Source: a virus
IMG/VR virus record: IMGVR_UViG_3300005436_000025
Coordinates: 1 to 34,007 of that record
Reading direction: 5' to 3' (one strand)
DNA: 34,007 nucleotides
Each line of letters begins with the position of its first letter. Positions within the stretch are counted from its first letter, which is position 1. Below are positions 13,722-20,454 of the stretch, in pieces. The notes under the pieces were generated by a model. The model was given only the letters and a program-made list of their open reading frames with translations. It did not search any database and was not told the DNA's origin. Position numbers and translations under genes: made by a program.

Positions 13722-15133
13722 CACGAATCCCCCAGGCGCTCCGACTAAGCGAGCTCGGAACGGAGCCGAAGACAGCCGGGCAGAAGCTGAGTCGCTTGAT
13801 GCGGCTCTTGCACAAACTTCCGAAGAAAGCGGCGACGGAGGATCTCTTTGCGGACGTATGTAAGTGGATTCTGGAACTGCCTAGGGCGAAGCAGCCGGCG
13901 TCTGTCATCAGTGCTGTGGCGCAAGCCTTCGGCAAGACAGTGGAGGACGTCGACCTCGCCCTCAAGCGGATTGACAAACGGACGGAGTTCGACGCACTCG
14001 TCCCGCGAAGCGGATGGATTGCGGATTATATCGAGTGGACCCGACAAACCGAGCCGCCGACGGTGTTCCACTTCTTCGCGGGTTGCGCTGTCATTGGTGC
14101 GACGTTGGGACGGAACGTCGCCTTCGACAAAGGAGCGTACGAAGTCTTCCCGAACATGTGCGTGATGATCATCGCACCGAGCGGGCGCTGCCGAAAGACG
14201 AGCGCCTGCAACCTAGCGATCAAGCTGTACCAGAAGACGGGAGGAACCCTTCTCGCGGACAAGGCGACGCCTGAGGCCCTCGTCGACGCGTTGAAGTCTT
14301 CGACGAACGCTGTCGGCCTCGTCTACGCTCCGGAGCTTGCTGTCTTCCTCGGGAAGCAGAAGTACCAGGAAGGGATGATTCCCTTGCTGACGAGCTTGCT
14401 CGACTGCCCGAAAACGTGGTCCTCCCGGACAGTCGGTCGCGGTGAGATGTCACTCAACAACGTCGCACTCAGCGTCGTCGTCTGCAGTACACTCGACTGG
14501 ATTCAGACGGCGATTCCGAAGGACGCGTTTGGCGGCGGGTTCATGTCGCGCTTCCTCTTCGTTGTCCAGGAGAGTACGGCACGGGTATTCCCGCTTCCGC
14601 CGACGATGTCGGATGAGAAGAGGAAGGAGCTGACGGCTGCCCTGAGCCGCATGAAGCGGAAGAAGGGGGTCTTCAAGTTCTCCAAAGCCGCTCATGACTG
14701 GTATATGCACTGGTATCAGACGAGGCCGGCGCTGCGAGGAGATAAGCAGTTCGCGGGGTATCACGAGCGTAAGCCGGACCACATCATTCGTCTGGCGATG
14801 ATCATGCGGACGGCTGCGGACATCGACGCTCTCGAGATCAGCGACACGGATCTCATCCTCGCGGACAAGATCCTCGAGTGGCTGGAAACCTACCTTCCGA
14901 ACACCTTCGACGAAATGACGGAGACGTCGCAGGGGATCGACCAGGGACGAATTCTCCGGCAGCTGCGGGACGCTGGCGGCACGTTGGAACACGTCGCTCT
15001 GCTCCGCCTCAACAAGAACAAGATGAACGTGGAGAACTTCAAGCGATGTATGACAACCTTGCGCGAAGCGAAGCTGGTGGAGTGGGATGCGGCGTCAAAG
15101 AGGTATACCCTGATGCCCGAAGGGTGGGAGTGA
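13718..15133 (+). CDS. DUF3987-like RecA-fold helicase/primase-associated ATPase
   Basis: Large ATPase of 471 residues, probably the replicative helicase or primase-helicase. Residues 85-150 (TEFDALVPRSGWIADYIEWT... VFHFFAGCAVIGATLGR) match the DUF3987 entry segment. The Walker A is degenerate: APSGRCRKTS (153-162) has Ala and Arg where Gly is usual but keeps K160-T161. Downstream VYAPELAVFL and a GGGFMSRFLFV arginine-type motif fit the RecA fold. The last 90 residues look like a winged helix (GRILRQLRDAGGTLEHVALL). It overlaps dpdA by 4 nt. No separate primase domain (Toprim or Prim-Pol) is visible. Confidence 0.75.
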   Translation: MTRIPQALRLSELGTEPKTAGQKLSRLMRLLHKLPKKAATEDLFADVCKWILELPRAKQPASVISAVAQAFGKTVEDVDLALKRIDKRTEFDALVPRSGWIADYIEWTRQTEPPTVFHFFAGCAVIGATLGRNVAFDKGAYEVFPNMCVMIIAPSGRCRKTSACNLAIKLYQKTGGTLLADKATPEALVDALKSSTNAVGLVYAPELAVFLGKQKYQEGMIPLLTSLLDCPKTWSSRTVGRGEMSLNNVALSVVVCSTLDWIQTAIPKDAFGGGFMSRFLFVVQESTARVFPLPPTMSDEKRKELTAALSRMKRKKGVFKFSKAAHDWYMHWYQTRPALRGDKQFAGYHERKPDHIIRLAMIMRTAADIDALEISDTDLILADKILEWLETYLPNTFDEMTETSQGIDQGRILRQLRDAGGTLEHVALLRLNKNKMNVENFKRCMTTLREAKLVEWDAASKRYTLMPEGWE

Positions 15134-15309
15134 AGCACTCGTCAGTCATCATCGTTGCCCGCCGGAATCGAAGGGAGCTTCTTCGACTCGGACCCGCCTT
15201 CAACATCGTCCGGTGCTGGTCGGGGACGTTCGATTACGTGTACGGAACGTGGTGGAGGTGCCGGGACTGTGGGTACTGGAGGGAGAAAGCTCCGGAGGTG
15301 AAACCGTGA
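15130..15309 (+). CDS. Short protein with CxxC zinc motif
   Basis: A 59-residue frame from GTG 15130, overlapping the previous stop, to 15309, overlapping the next start. A basic N-terminal helix (VARRNRRELLRLG) precedes an aromatic C-terminal part with CRDCGYW. It is too short for certainty, but codons and overlaps are like its neighbours. Function unknown. Confidence 0.5.
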   Translation: MKHSSVIIVARRNRRELLRLGPAFNIVRCWSGTFDYVYGTWWRCRDCGYWREKAPEVKP

Positions 15310-15698
15310 TTGATTGGACGACGACCTGGACCCGCCTCGGCTTCGCCTCGGAGGAGGAGATGTGGGCGGATCTGTACGACCGGCAGAAGCTGTCGATTGC
15401 CGACTTGGCAGGGCGGTTCGGCGTAAGCCGGAACACGATCCGCCTGGCGCTGGGGCGACGCGCGACGGCGGTCCGCGGACGTGGAGGAGCGAATCGGACG
15501 GCGAGACTGCCCGAAGACATCGTCGCTCAGGTGAAGGAGAAGGGAGTGCTCGCGGTCGCGAAATCGCTGGGGCTCTCGTACACGACGCTGTACAAGCGTC
15601 TACGCAAGATTGGCGTCAGCGTAGCTGACTTAAGGAGGCCGAATGACGGAGATCCAGCGGAAGGTACGCCGGACGCAGAAGTTCGAGAGCAAGAGTAG
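15306..15698 (+). CDS. Double helix-turn-helix DNA-binding protein
   Basis: DNA-binding protein of 130 residues with two HTH-like segments: LSIADLAGRFGVSRNTIRLA (about residues 32-51) and LAVAKSLGLSYTTLYKRLR (about 79-97). Both resemble the resolvase/Fis-type HTH with sharp Gly turns. GTG 15306 is preceded by GGAGGTG. It lacks a ligand or catalytic domain, so it is probably a small regulator or a terminase-small-subunit-like protein; the location in the replication arm favours a regulator. The C-terminal 19 residues overlap the ligase gene. Confidence 0.75.
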   Translation: MIDWTTTWTRLGFASEEEMWADLYDRQKLSIADLAGRFGVSRNTIRLALGRRATAVRGRGGANRTARLPEDIVAQVKEKGVLAVAKSLGLSYTTLYKRLRKIGVSVADLRRPNDGDPAEGTPDAEVREQE

Positions 15699-16695
15699 TC
15701 CGGGCACGTTCTACACGTGTACGCTCTACGAAGACGGGACGAGCGAGTGCGATATGACCCCTGGGAACGAGTGTAAGGGGTATAAGTACTCGAAGGCGAC
15801 TCCGAGAGAGTGCAAGCACACGAAAGAGATGATCCGCGAGTTCAACGGCGGGAAGATTTCGAAGACGGCGTTGAACATCAACATGTGTCCGGTTCAGCCG
15901 ATGCTCGCGAGCGGGATGCCGGAGGGCAAGACCGTCGAAGACTTCTCGTCGGACGACTGGTTCGCGGAGGAGAAGTACAACGGCCATCGCCGCATCATCG
16001 ACATCGCGAAGATGACGGCGTGGTCCCGCGTCGGGAACGAAGTCGGGATCCCGGAGCAGATCAAGGAAGGGCTCCGCGGCTGGAAACCCGCTCTCATCGA
16101 CGGAGAGTTCTTCGTACCTGGCGGCGTCTCGACGGATACGAAAGCCCTCGAGAACGAGGACAAGCTCGTGCTTGCAGCCTTCGACATCCTGGAAGAGTGT
16201 ACGTCGACCGGAGGACGACAGACCACGCTGAACTACGATCAGTCGTACAGACGTTCGCTCTTGCACCGCCACGCCTCCACGATGCCGTCAGACATCGTCT
16301 TCGTCTCCCAGTTGCACCCAGTCTCAACCGACGCCTTCCGGGAGATTCGCGCCCGGGGTGGTGAAGGCCTGATCCTCAAGCGGAAGAACGGAATGTACCG
16401 CCCGCTCAAACGGTCGAAAGACTGGATCAAGGTGAAGGAATACTTCTCCCATGCGATGATGATCACCGGCTTCACCGCTGGAGAATTCGGCCCTTGCTCC
16501 GTTATCGACCTGATGGACGAGCACGGAGCAACGACCTCCGTCAAGAACCTGAACGACGCCTGGCGAGCGGCGATGGAGGCGGAGCCACAGCGCTTCCTGC
16601 ATCAGATCCTCTTCATCGAGCATCAGGGACGGACGACGACCGGCTCTTTCATCTCGCCCATGGCCGACCACTTCCTCCGTGAGGACCTCGTATGA
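15643..16695 (+). CDS. ATP-dependent DNA ligase with N-terminal SWIM-like zinc module
   Basis: Nick-sealing DNA ligase of 350 residues. Catalytic motif I is EEKYNGHR with nucleophile K111; motif III is LIDGEFF (E155); motif IV is GGEGLILK (E241); motif V is WIKVKEY (K263, K265). A short OB-fold-like end follows. Before the ligase core, residues 21-62 contain Cys/His spaced like a SWIM zinc finger (C26, C36, C44, C57, H59 in CKHT), an unusual extension that may help DNA binding. ATG 15643 has a strong AAGGAGG. It overlaps the HTH gene by 56 nt. Confidence 0.9.
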   Translation: MTEIQRKVRRTQKFESKSSPGTFYTCTLYEDGTSECDMTPGNECKGYKYSKATPRECKHTKEMIREFNGGKISKTALNINMCPVQPMLASGMPEGKTVEDFSSDDWFAEEKYNGHRRIIDIAKMTAWSRVGNEVGIPEQIKEGLRGWKPALIDGEFFVPGGVSTDTKALENEDKLVLAAFDILEECTSTGGRQTTLNYDQSYRRSLLHRHASTMPSDIVFVSQLHPVSTDAFREIRARGGEGLILKRKNGMYRPLKRSKDWIKVKEYFSHAMMITGFTAGEFGPCSVIDLMDEHGATTSVKNLNDAWRAAMEAEPQRFLHQILFIEHQGRTTTGSFISPMADHFLREDLV

Positions 16696-16925
16696 GTGAG
16701 ACGCAGCGCTGGCAGATCGGGGACCGTGTCGCCCGAGCAATCGTCAACCGAAACAACTTCGCGGAGCGAACGGGGTGGAAGAGAGGCGTCGTCGTCGGCG
16801 TTCGCAAGGACTCGTCGTACAACCTGCACTCGAACACCTTCTGGTACACCGTACGGTGGGACGGAACGACAACCGACGACGGAGGCCATTGGCAGGGTGG
16901 ACTCGTCGACGAAAAAGAGATCTGA
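16692..16925 (+). CDS. Small SH3-like hypothetical protein
   Basis: 77 residues, ATG overlapping the ligase stop (ATGA). It reads as a small beta-barrel: WQIGDRVARAIV, GVVVGVRKD, FWYTVRWDGTT. Such barrels occur in many accessory proteins. It is the last gene of the + strand arm. Function unknown. Confidence 0.6.
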   Translation: MSETQRWQIGDRVARAIVNRNNFAERTGWKRGVVVGVRKDSSYNLHSNTFWYTVRWDGTTTDDGGHWQGGLVDEKEI

Positions 16926-17108
16926 ACGGGGGTGATCGTATGATGGTGACCGGGAGCTAATGTCACCTAGAAGAAATCGGCGGGGAAGGGTTGTCAGCCC
17001 TCCCCGCCTACCTGCCGCCGATCGTCGACACCAACCTCCCTCACCGGGGCAGCGAGGGTTCCCAGCGGTCAGTTCTTCGAGTCTCGACAGGATCTCGTCG
17101 AACGCGAA
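16926..17108. other. Convergence gap between the two gene arms
   Basis: About 180 nt without a supported gene, between the last + strand gene and the last - strand gene. It holds the terminator hairpin at 16979-17008 and a smaller GGTGAC/GTCACC hairpin (16945-16950/16962-16967). Nothing else was recognised. Confidence 0.7.
16968..17008 (-). terminator. Terminator for the structural arm
   Basis: Inverted repeat GGCGGGGAAGGG (16979-16990) with CCCTCCCCGCC (16998-17008), one bulged base, 7-nt loop. Read on the - strand it is followed by ATTTCTTCT (complement of 16968-16977), which suits a terminator for the leftward late transcript. On the + strand the downstream bases are not T-rich, so effect in that direction is uncertain. 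Confidence 0.65.
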
Positions 17109-17450
17109 CTACACTCCGGGAGGTCCGCCGCCCGGATCATCCGACCAGTCGTCGTAGTAGTCCCAGTCGAAGAGGACGTCGTCATCCTCGTCCCCTCCTC
17201 CCGGAGGCACCACGCTTCCGTCGGCTCTCGTCGCGACGCACACCGGCATGAACCCCGGAGCGAAGAAGTTCGCCGGCGGAGTCGCGTTCTGCTGACCGAA
17301 GAAGTAATAGATCCCGCCGAGCACCGTCGCGCCTGCCGCGAACGCCGTGTCGATGAGATCCTGCTCCGCGGCCGCCAGTCTCGCCTGCGCTTCACCGAAG
17401 ACGCCTGCTGCCTGCTCCGCCTCTTCCATCCAGACGATGAGGATGCCCAT
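17109..17450 (-). CDS. Small acidic protein with a hydrophobic segment
   Basis: Unrecognised, 113 residues. Begins with a helix MEEAEQAAGVFGEAQARLAA, then a hydrophobic, Gly-rich stretch (AFAAGATVLGGIYYFFG, about residues 36-52) that may be a membrane segment. The C-terminus is Gly/Pro/Asp-rich and disordered (DEDDDVLFDWDYYDDW). It is the last gene of the leftward arm. It could be a lysis accessory or virion component. Confidence 0.6.
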   Translation of the reverse strand: MGILIVWMEEAEQAAGVFGEAQARLAAAEQDLIDTAFAAGATVLGGIYYFFGQQNATPPANFFAPGFMPVCVATRADGSVVPPGGGDEDDDVLFDWDYYDDWSDDPGGGPPGV

Positions 17451-17452
17451 GG

Positions 17453-17650
17453 CTACTTTCCTCCCTTCTGTTTGTCGGCGTGAGCCGCCTTCGCCTTCGC
17501 GATGCGCTCCTTGTGTGCGTTCCAGAGAGTCGCGCGAAGACCGTTTGGCGTCAGCTTCGGGTCCTTCGCGAACTCCTGCTCGAACAGGTGGATGAACGCG
17601 AGGTGGTTGTACATCGCGATCACGCCCTGTTTCCGTTTGTTCTCCGGCAT
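17453..17650 (-). CDS. Small basic protein
   Basis: Unrecognised, 65 residues, basic at both ends (PENKRKQG; AKAKAAHADKQKGGK) with a central helix YNHLAFIHLFEQEFA. Two nt separate it from the next gene. DNA-binding is possible by charge only. Confidence 0.6.
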   Translation of the reverse strand: MPENKRKQGVIAMYNHLAFIHLFEQEFAKDPKLTPNGLRATLWNAHKERIAKAKAAHADKQKGGK

Positions 17651-17680
17651 CCCTACCTACCTTTCTGCCCTCCGGCTCGT

Positions 17681-17947
17681 CTACCAGGATCCCTTCACCG
17701 CGAGTCCCACAGCTGGATCGAGGTGACCGTTCGACTGGCCTACGGACCCATCGAACGCGACTGCCCAGTTGTCCCCGACTTTCTCTGCGACGGTGAACCC
17801 TCCTGTCGGCTTGCCGGATTCGAGGTCAACATGGAGCAAGAGCGCCCCATGCTGACCCGCTGGGATCGTGTTGAGCGCGGAGTCCAGGTCTCGGTGGACC
17901 GCCGCGGCGATCACGTCTGCGCTGAGCGCTCCAGGAGGAAACGTCAC
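17681..17947 (-). CDS. Small hypothetical protein
   Basis: Unrecognised, 88 residues, overlapping the lipoprotein gene by 4 nt (ATGA). Alternates helix (ADVIAAAVHRDLDSALNTI) and strand (ALLLHVDLESG; GFTVAEKVG; WAVAFDGSVG), a small alpha/beta fold. No signal peptide. Confidence 0.55.
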   Translation of the reverse strand: MTFPPGALSADVIAAAVHRDLDSALNTIPAGQHGALLLHVDLESGKPTGGFTVAEKVGDNWAVAFDGSVGQSNGHLDPAVGLAVKGSW

Positions 17948-18345
17948 GGAAGTCCCGGAACGAAGTTGTCGACCGCGGCTCTCACGACGTTGAAGTACGG
18001 TGTCAACTTCAGCTTCGCATTCGCTGAGAGGTTCGCGATGACCTGGTCGAGAGCCGTGTCAAGTGTCGTCTTCCACCCACTTGCGGCTGCCGTCAACGTC
18101 GTCGTTGCCGCATCGTGGAACTTGTTGATCACCTGAACGTCCTTCGCCGTCACGACCTGAGGATACGCGACCGACACGAGCTCGGCGATCGCCTGGACAG
18201 AGTCCAGCCCTTTCTGGATCTCCGTGACCTGCGCTGGCGTGAGCACGCCCGGAGCCGGTGGGTTGACGACCGGGGGCGTCTTCGTGCAGCTGACGGCGAA
18301 AGTCGCCAGAGCGACGAACACGAGGGTGCGAATAGGCATCTTCAT
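17944..18345 (-). CDS. Probable lipoprotein
   Basis: 133-residue protein with a lipoprotein signal: basic start MKMPIRT, hydrophobic LVFVALATF, lipobox AVSC with C20. A Pro-rich linker (KTPPVVNPPAPG) leads to an all-helical domain. ATG 18345 has GGAG upstream; the long open frame toward 18789 is a shadow. It sits next to a holin-like gene and could be an outer-membrane spanin-like or superinfection-exclusion lipoprotein; neither is proven. Its presence fits a host with lipoprotein processing. Confidence 0.75.
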   Translation of the reverse strand: MKMPIRTLVFVALATFAVSCTKTPPVVNPPAPGVLTPAQVTEIQKGLDSVQAIAELVSVAYPQVVTAKDVQVINKFHDAATTTLTAAASGWKTTLDTALDQVIANLSANAKLKLTPYFNVVRAAVDNFVPGLP

Positions 18346-18629
18346 ACTCTTGTCTCCTTCTGTGATGGTGGGGTAACGCTGTTCATCTCCGCAGAGCTCT
18401 TCAGTCCGCTGTGTGCTTGCTTCCCGGCGATCCACAACAGAGCGACCGCCGCGAACATTACGCGATGAACCGTAGTCGGCGAACATGGCACGCCGATGTA
18501 GTTCAGGGTGTTGGTGACGACATCCGGTCCGAGGCTGTCGATGAGCATGGCTGCGGAGATGATCCGGAGCCACAACCACCCGAACCAGTCTCGAGTGAAC
18601 CCGAGCGACGTCAGGAACTTTGTAAGCAT
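18342..18629 (-). CDS. Small membrane protein, holin candidate
   Basis: 95 residues with two hydrophobic segments (WFGWLWLRIISAAMLI, about residues 15-30; HRVMFAAVALLWIAGK, about 55-70), a short loop and a polar tail. The size and topology fit a class II-type holin, but the N-terminus is only weakly charged. It overlaps the lipoprotein start by 4 nt and follows the secreted OB-like gene. ATG 18629 has GGAGG upstream. It is separated from the CHAP endolysin by four genes. Confidence 0.5.
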   Translation of the reverse strand: MLTKFLTSLGFTRDWFGWLWLRIISAAMLIDSLGPDVVTNTLNYIGVPCSPTTVHRVMFAAVALLWIAGKQAHSGLKSSAEMNSVTPPSQKETRV

Positions 18630-19202
18630 CTATCCTCCAGTGAGACCGGCACAACTGCCGCTGTAAACGCACGCTACGATAATTGTAACGGCTACTGCCC
18701 CTAAGGCGACGTTTTCGAGACGGTGTTTCCACAGGCCGGCTGCGGCCTTCACCACCGTGATCGACGTTACCGGATGTATCTCGTTCCACTGGGCGTGCTC
18801 TTGATCCTGGACAAGCACGCCCGTGATAACGACCTGCGACCCAACCGGAGGAACCTTGATCTTCGACTTGTACCCCTTACAAGCGCTCTTCGCATCGGCC
18901 TGGTGTACGGAGTACATGCAAACGATCTCGAACACGAGGTTCCCGCCTTCCGACGACTTGTTCCCGTCGTTGAGGAGGTTCTCGAACTGCGGGTCGACCT
19001 TCAGCCATCCGTGGGTATCCCCGTCGGCTTCATGGCGTAGCCCGTTCTTGTGTACGCCCTTCGTCGCGTCGACGATCGTCCCGGACACTGCAACGCACTC
19101 CTGCAGTTGCTTCAGACGCTGAGGGTGATACACGTGGGCCTGAAGCGAGGCGTCGCACGTCGGCGCCGTTTGCAGAACCGTAAGAAGCAAGAGTGTGAGC
19201 AC
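18630..19202 (-). CDS. Secreted, C-terminally anchored OB-fold-like protein
   Basis: 190-residue protein with a signal-like N-terminus (LTLLLLTVLQTA) and a C-terminal hydrophobic segment (ALGAVAVTIIVACVYSGSCAG). Between them is a beta-rich region with HKNGLRHEADGDTHGWLKVD and VVITGVLVQDQEHAQWNEIH, the signature of secreted OB-fold-like domains in bacteria. GTG start overlaps the preceding stop (TAGTG). Why a phage carries an envelope-exposed OB-fold is unclear; binding of a surface ligand is possible. Confidence 0.6.
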   Translation of the reverse strand: MLTLLLLTVLQTAPTCDASLQAHVYHPQRLKQLQECVAVSGTIVDATKGVHKNGLRHEADGDTHGWLKVDPQFENLLNDGNKSSEGGNLVFEIVCMYSVHQADAKSACKGYKSKIKVPPVGSQVVITGVLVQDQEHAQWNEIHPVTSITVVKAAAGLWKHRLENVALGAVAVTIIVACVYSGSCAGLTGG

Positions 19203-19378
19203 TAGCCCTCCTTCGGCGGTTCGGGATCTTCCGTGACGGTGACGTACCCCTTCGACGTCTTCACGATCGAGATGATCGTCTGACGCTGCTGGGGAATGCC
19301 CGTGAGCCAGGTCTGAACGCTGCCGAGAAGCATCGCGTCGGAGTCCTGGCCCTCCTCGATCTTCTGTACGTGAATCAC
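19202..19378 (-). CDS. Short hypothetical protein
   Basis: 58 residues from GTG 19378, chosen because AGGAGG lies 5 nt upstream; the longer frame from 19405 would run into the preceding gene. Beta-rich (QTIISIVKTSKGYVTVTEDP) with a Pro/Glu tail. Function unknown. Confidence 0.55.
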   Translation of the reverse strand: MIHVQKIEEGQDSDAMLLGSVQTWLTGIPQQRQTIISIVKTSKGYVTVTEDPEPPKEG

Positions 19379-19386
19379 ATGTCCTC

Positions 19387-20454
19387 CTAACCTACAAGGC
19401 CCCAACCGATTTGCGAAAGATACGAACGGCGTTGCTGGGTGACGCCATCCGCGATGAAGTTTCGAACGTGCCCGTACGTGTCGTACTCCTGTCCGCGAAG
19501 CGAACGCGGACCGTACTTCCCGGGGCCAATTCCACCCGACTTCCCGCCGTCGTCGCAGACGGGTTCGTCCGGTGGCCGGTTCCAGTTCGGGCCGAGTGCC
19601 CGCTTCGAGATCTGCCAGACCTGGTCGAAGGGTCCGCGGACTTCATCCGACTGATTGCAGAAGTCAGCCGGCGGAGTCGACGTCGGCGGTCCCATCGGAT
19701 ACGGGAACTCGAAGCAGATCTGATCGACTAACATCCCTTCGTCGTGGGAGTAGTCGTTCGTCTCTCCGGACCACGCCCAGTACCCACTGGACTCGTACGT
19801 GCCGAGGTGCCCACCGTCGCCGATGATCCCTCGTGCGAACGTGAGCCACTGATTCACCCGATGCCAGTTGTTCTCGGGTCCGGCCCATCCGGGGATCACA
19901 CCATCCGCTCCGGCCTGCCAGATGATCCACGGCGACACGCTCTCGAGCCCCTTGTAGATCGTAGGGAAGTTCTTCATGAGCCATTGCCAGCCGTAGGTCA
20001 TCCCGCCGAAGTCGTTGTAGTTCACTCCGTCGCCGAGTCCGTCTCCACCGCACCAGAGCTGGACTCCACGCATGCCCTCCTGCTGGACGGCTTCGAGGAT
20101 CAGGTCGACGAGTTCGTTCAGGCCGGAACGGAAGAAGTCCTTTCCAGGAACCTGCTCGTAGAAGTTCGACGGGTCGTTCTCGTGGTACTGACCGGTAACG
20201 GCGAGGACAACGAGCTTGTCACCCGCAGCTCGCTTCGCCGTATACGCGGCCTTACGGTCCGACGGCGCGAACCAGCCGATTGCCGGGTCGAAGAGTGGAG
20301 TGCGTCCTCGCCAACGAGATCCGGGTTGATTGTACGAGGTATCGCACCAGATCCCCTGGAACGACCCTTGCAGGTTCAGGATTTCGTCCCGCGTCGGAGG
20401 GTTCGTCGGCGTCGGCGATCCTCCGTAGCGAATGAGCTTGGGGAAGGTGATCAC
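19387..20454 (-). CDS. TIM-barrel-like tail/glycan protein
   Basis: 355-residue protein, unassigned but with glycoside-hydrolase/TIM-barrel look: GSFQGIWCDTSYNQPGSRWR, DKLVVLAVTGQYHE, MRGVQLWCGGDG, VSPWIIWQAGADG and GYWAWSGETND. Aromatic-rich with Trp at strand ends, as in sugar-binding barrels. The likely role is host-surface carbohydrate recognition or cleavage at the tail tip. Catalytic acids cannot be assigned. It overlaps the upstream gene by 4 nt. Confidence 0.55.
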   Translation of the reverse strand: MITFPKLIRYGGSPTPTNPPTRDEILNLQGSFQGIWCDTSYNQPGSRWRGRTPLFDPAIGWFAPSDRKAAYTAKRAAGDKLVVLAVTGQYHENDPSNFYEQVPGKDFFRSGLNELVDLILEAVQQEGMRGVQLWCGGDGLGDGVNYNDFGGMTYGWQWLMKNFPTIYKGLESVSPWIIWQAGADGVIPGWAGPENNWHRVNQWLTFARGIIGDGGHLGTYESSGYWAWSGETNDYSHDEGMLVDQICFEFPYPMGPPTSTPPADFCNQSDEVRGPFDQVWQISKRALGPNWNRPPDEPVCDDGGKSGGIGPGKYGPRSLRGQEYDTYGHVRNFIADGVTQQRRSYLSQIGWGLVG

